Assembly (NCBI GenBank): GCA_043743105.1
Contig: JAYTXD010000002.1
Location: forward strand, 1-23,446
Reading direction: 5' to 3'
From: RYN-417 sp043743105
Lineage (GTDB): Bacteria; Patescibacteriota; Saccharimonadia; Saccharimonadales; JACDBH01
Length of the DNA stretch: 23,446 bases
Numbering within the stretch: the first letter of the stretch is position 1; every line of letters starts with the position of its first letter. Under the pieces are notes generated by a model. The model was not told the DNA's origin. It did not search any database and saw only the letters and a program-made list of their open reading frames with translations. The position numbers and the translations under genes were made by a program. Of this stretch, positions 23,327 through 23,446 are shown piece after piece.

Positions 23327-23358
23327 GGTATTGGTACCCTCTCTTTAATCACTGTTCC

Positions 23359-23367
23359 TGTGGATAC
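23359..23367 (-). promoter_or_regulatory. DnaA-box-like site overlapping the dnaA -10
   Basis: On the minus strand the sequence is GTATCCACA, 8 of 9 to TTATCCACA. It overlaps the end of the proximal -10 element and the expected transcription start. This is the position expected for negative autoregulation of dnaA. Confidence 0.6.
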
Positions 23368-23371
23368 TATA
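23366..23371 (-). promoter_or_regulatory. dnaA-proximal extended -10 element
   Basis: On the minus strand the sequence TGT-TATAGT forms an extended -10 (TATAGT, 5 of 6), with TTGTGG about 19 bases further up as a weak -35. Transcription would begin near 23359, giving a leader of about 33 bases to the GTG. A DnaA-box-like site overlaps the -10, so bound DnaA would block it. Confidence 0.45.
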
Positions 23372-23386
23372 ACAAAACTTCAGTAC

Positions 23387-23395
23387 TTTTCCACA
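23387..23395 (+). promoter_or_regulatory. DnaA-box-like site upstream of dnaA
   Basis: The plus-strand sequence TTTTCCACA matches TTATCCACA at 8 of 9 positions. It lies 19 bases from the other box and in the opposite orientation, overlapping the -35 region of the proximal promoter. Confidence 0.6.
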
Positions 23396-23409
23396 AGTAT
23401 AAAGATGTA

Positions 23410-23437
23410 ATTTTAACGCTAGGCATTTTAGTGTCAA
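23410..23437 (-). promoter_or_regulatory. Distal dnaA promoter
   Basis: On the minus strand a perfect -35, TTGACA (23432-23437), stands 16 bases from TAAAAT (23410-23415, 5 of 6). Transcription would start near 23403, upstream of both DnaA-box-like sites, giving a leader of about 77 bases. Together with the proximal -10 element it suggests two dnaA start points. The opposite-strand neighbour beyond the window edge cannot be seen. Confidence 0.55.
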
Positions 23438-23446
23438 AAATAGGGC

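Noticed and set aside
1..23446. CRISPR arrays, tRNA or rRNA genes, insertion sequences
   Set aside because: I found no regularly spaced direct repeats, no cloverleaf with a conserved T-loop, no transposase motif and no terminal inverted repeats.
1..23446. Recoded TGA (as in Gracilibacteria/SR1)
   Set aside because: The TraC-like gene ends at TGA just before the VirB4 start, and the conserved genes dnaA, dnaN, recF and virB4 have no in-frame TGA.

Overview
This window looks like the replication-origin region of a small-genome bacterium of the Patescibacteria (CPR) type, most likely Candidatus Saccharibacteria (TM7). That placement is an inference from gene content: a dnaA-dnaN-recF cluster next to a type IV secretion-like (T4SS) locus built from tandem two-helix pilins, a PrgI/VirB3-like protein, a VirB4 ATPase, a very large VirB6-like channel protein and anchored wall hydrolases, with no outer-membrane T4SS parts. 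The genetic code is standard: TGA ends the 322-residue TraC-like gene, which argues against the recoded Gracilibacteria/SR1 lineages. Coding density is very high, with many TAATG stop/start overlaps.

Layout. (1) Positions 1-3004, minus strand: seven consecutive small genes for two-helix T4SS pilin-like (VirB2/TrbC-like) proteins, the last one cut by the window edge. (2) Positions 3005-3112: a short divergent promoter region. (3) Positions 3113-19448, plus strand: a long array coding for a one-helix protein (VirB8-like topology), a 1227-residue VirB6-like protein, an unknown basic 481-residue protein, a PrgI-family protein with a long tail, a separate TraC-like protein, the VirB4 ATPase, a 1174-residue anchored protein ending in an M14 carboxypeptidase domain, a 707-residue exported enzyme with SGNH, glucosaminidase and M23 domains, and a 244-residue anchored unknown. 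(4) Positions 19449-23326, minus strand: recF, dnaN, a doubtful 99-residue ORF overlapping the probable oriC, and dnaA. (5) Positions 23327-23446: the dnaA promoter region with two DnaA-box-like sites.

How the parts may work together. VirB4 energises a membrane channel made of the VirB6-like, PrgI/VirB3-like and one-helix proteins, and the pilins form a pilus or fibre. The M14 and SGNH-GH73-M23 proteins carry four potential wall-cutting or wall-editing activities outside the membrane. For an episymbiont living on another bacterium, this is a plausible machine for crossing its own wall or the host wall, or for DNA uptake. No relaxase, coupling protein (VirD4), VirB11 or VirB7/9/10 is present in the window, so a classical conjugation role is not supported here. 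The wall enzymes fused into and beside the T4SS operon are the most unusual content.
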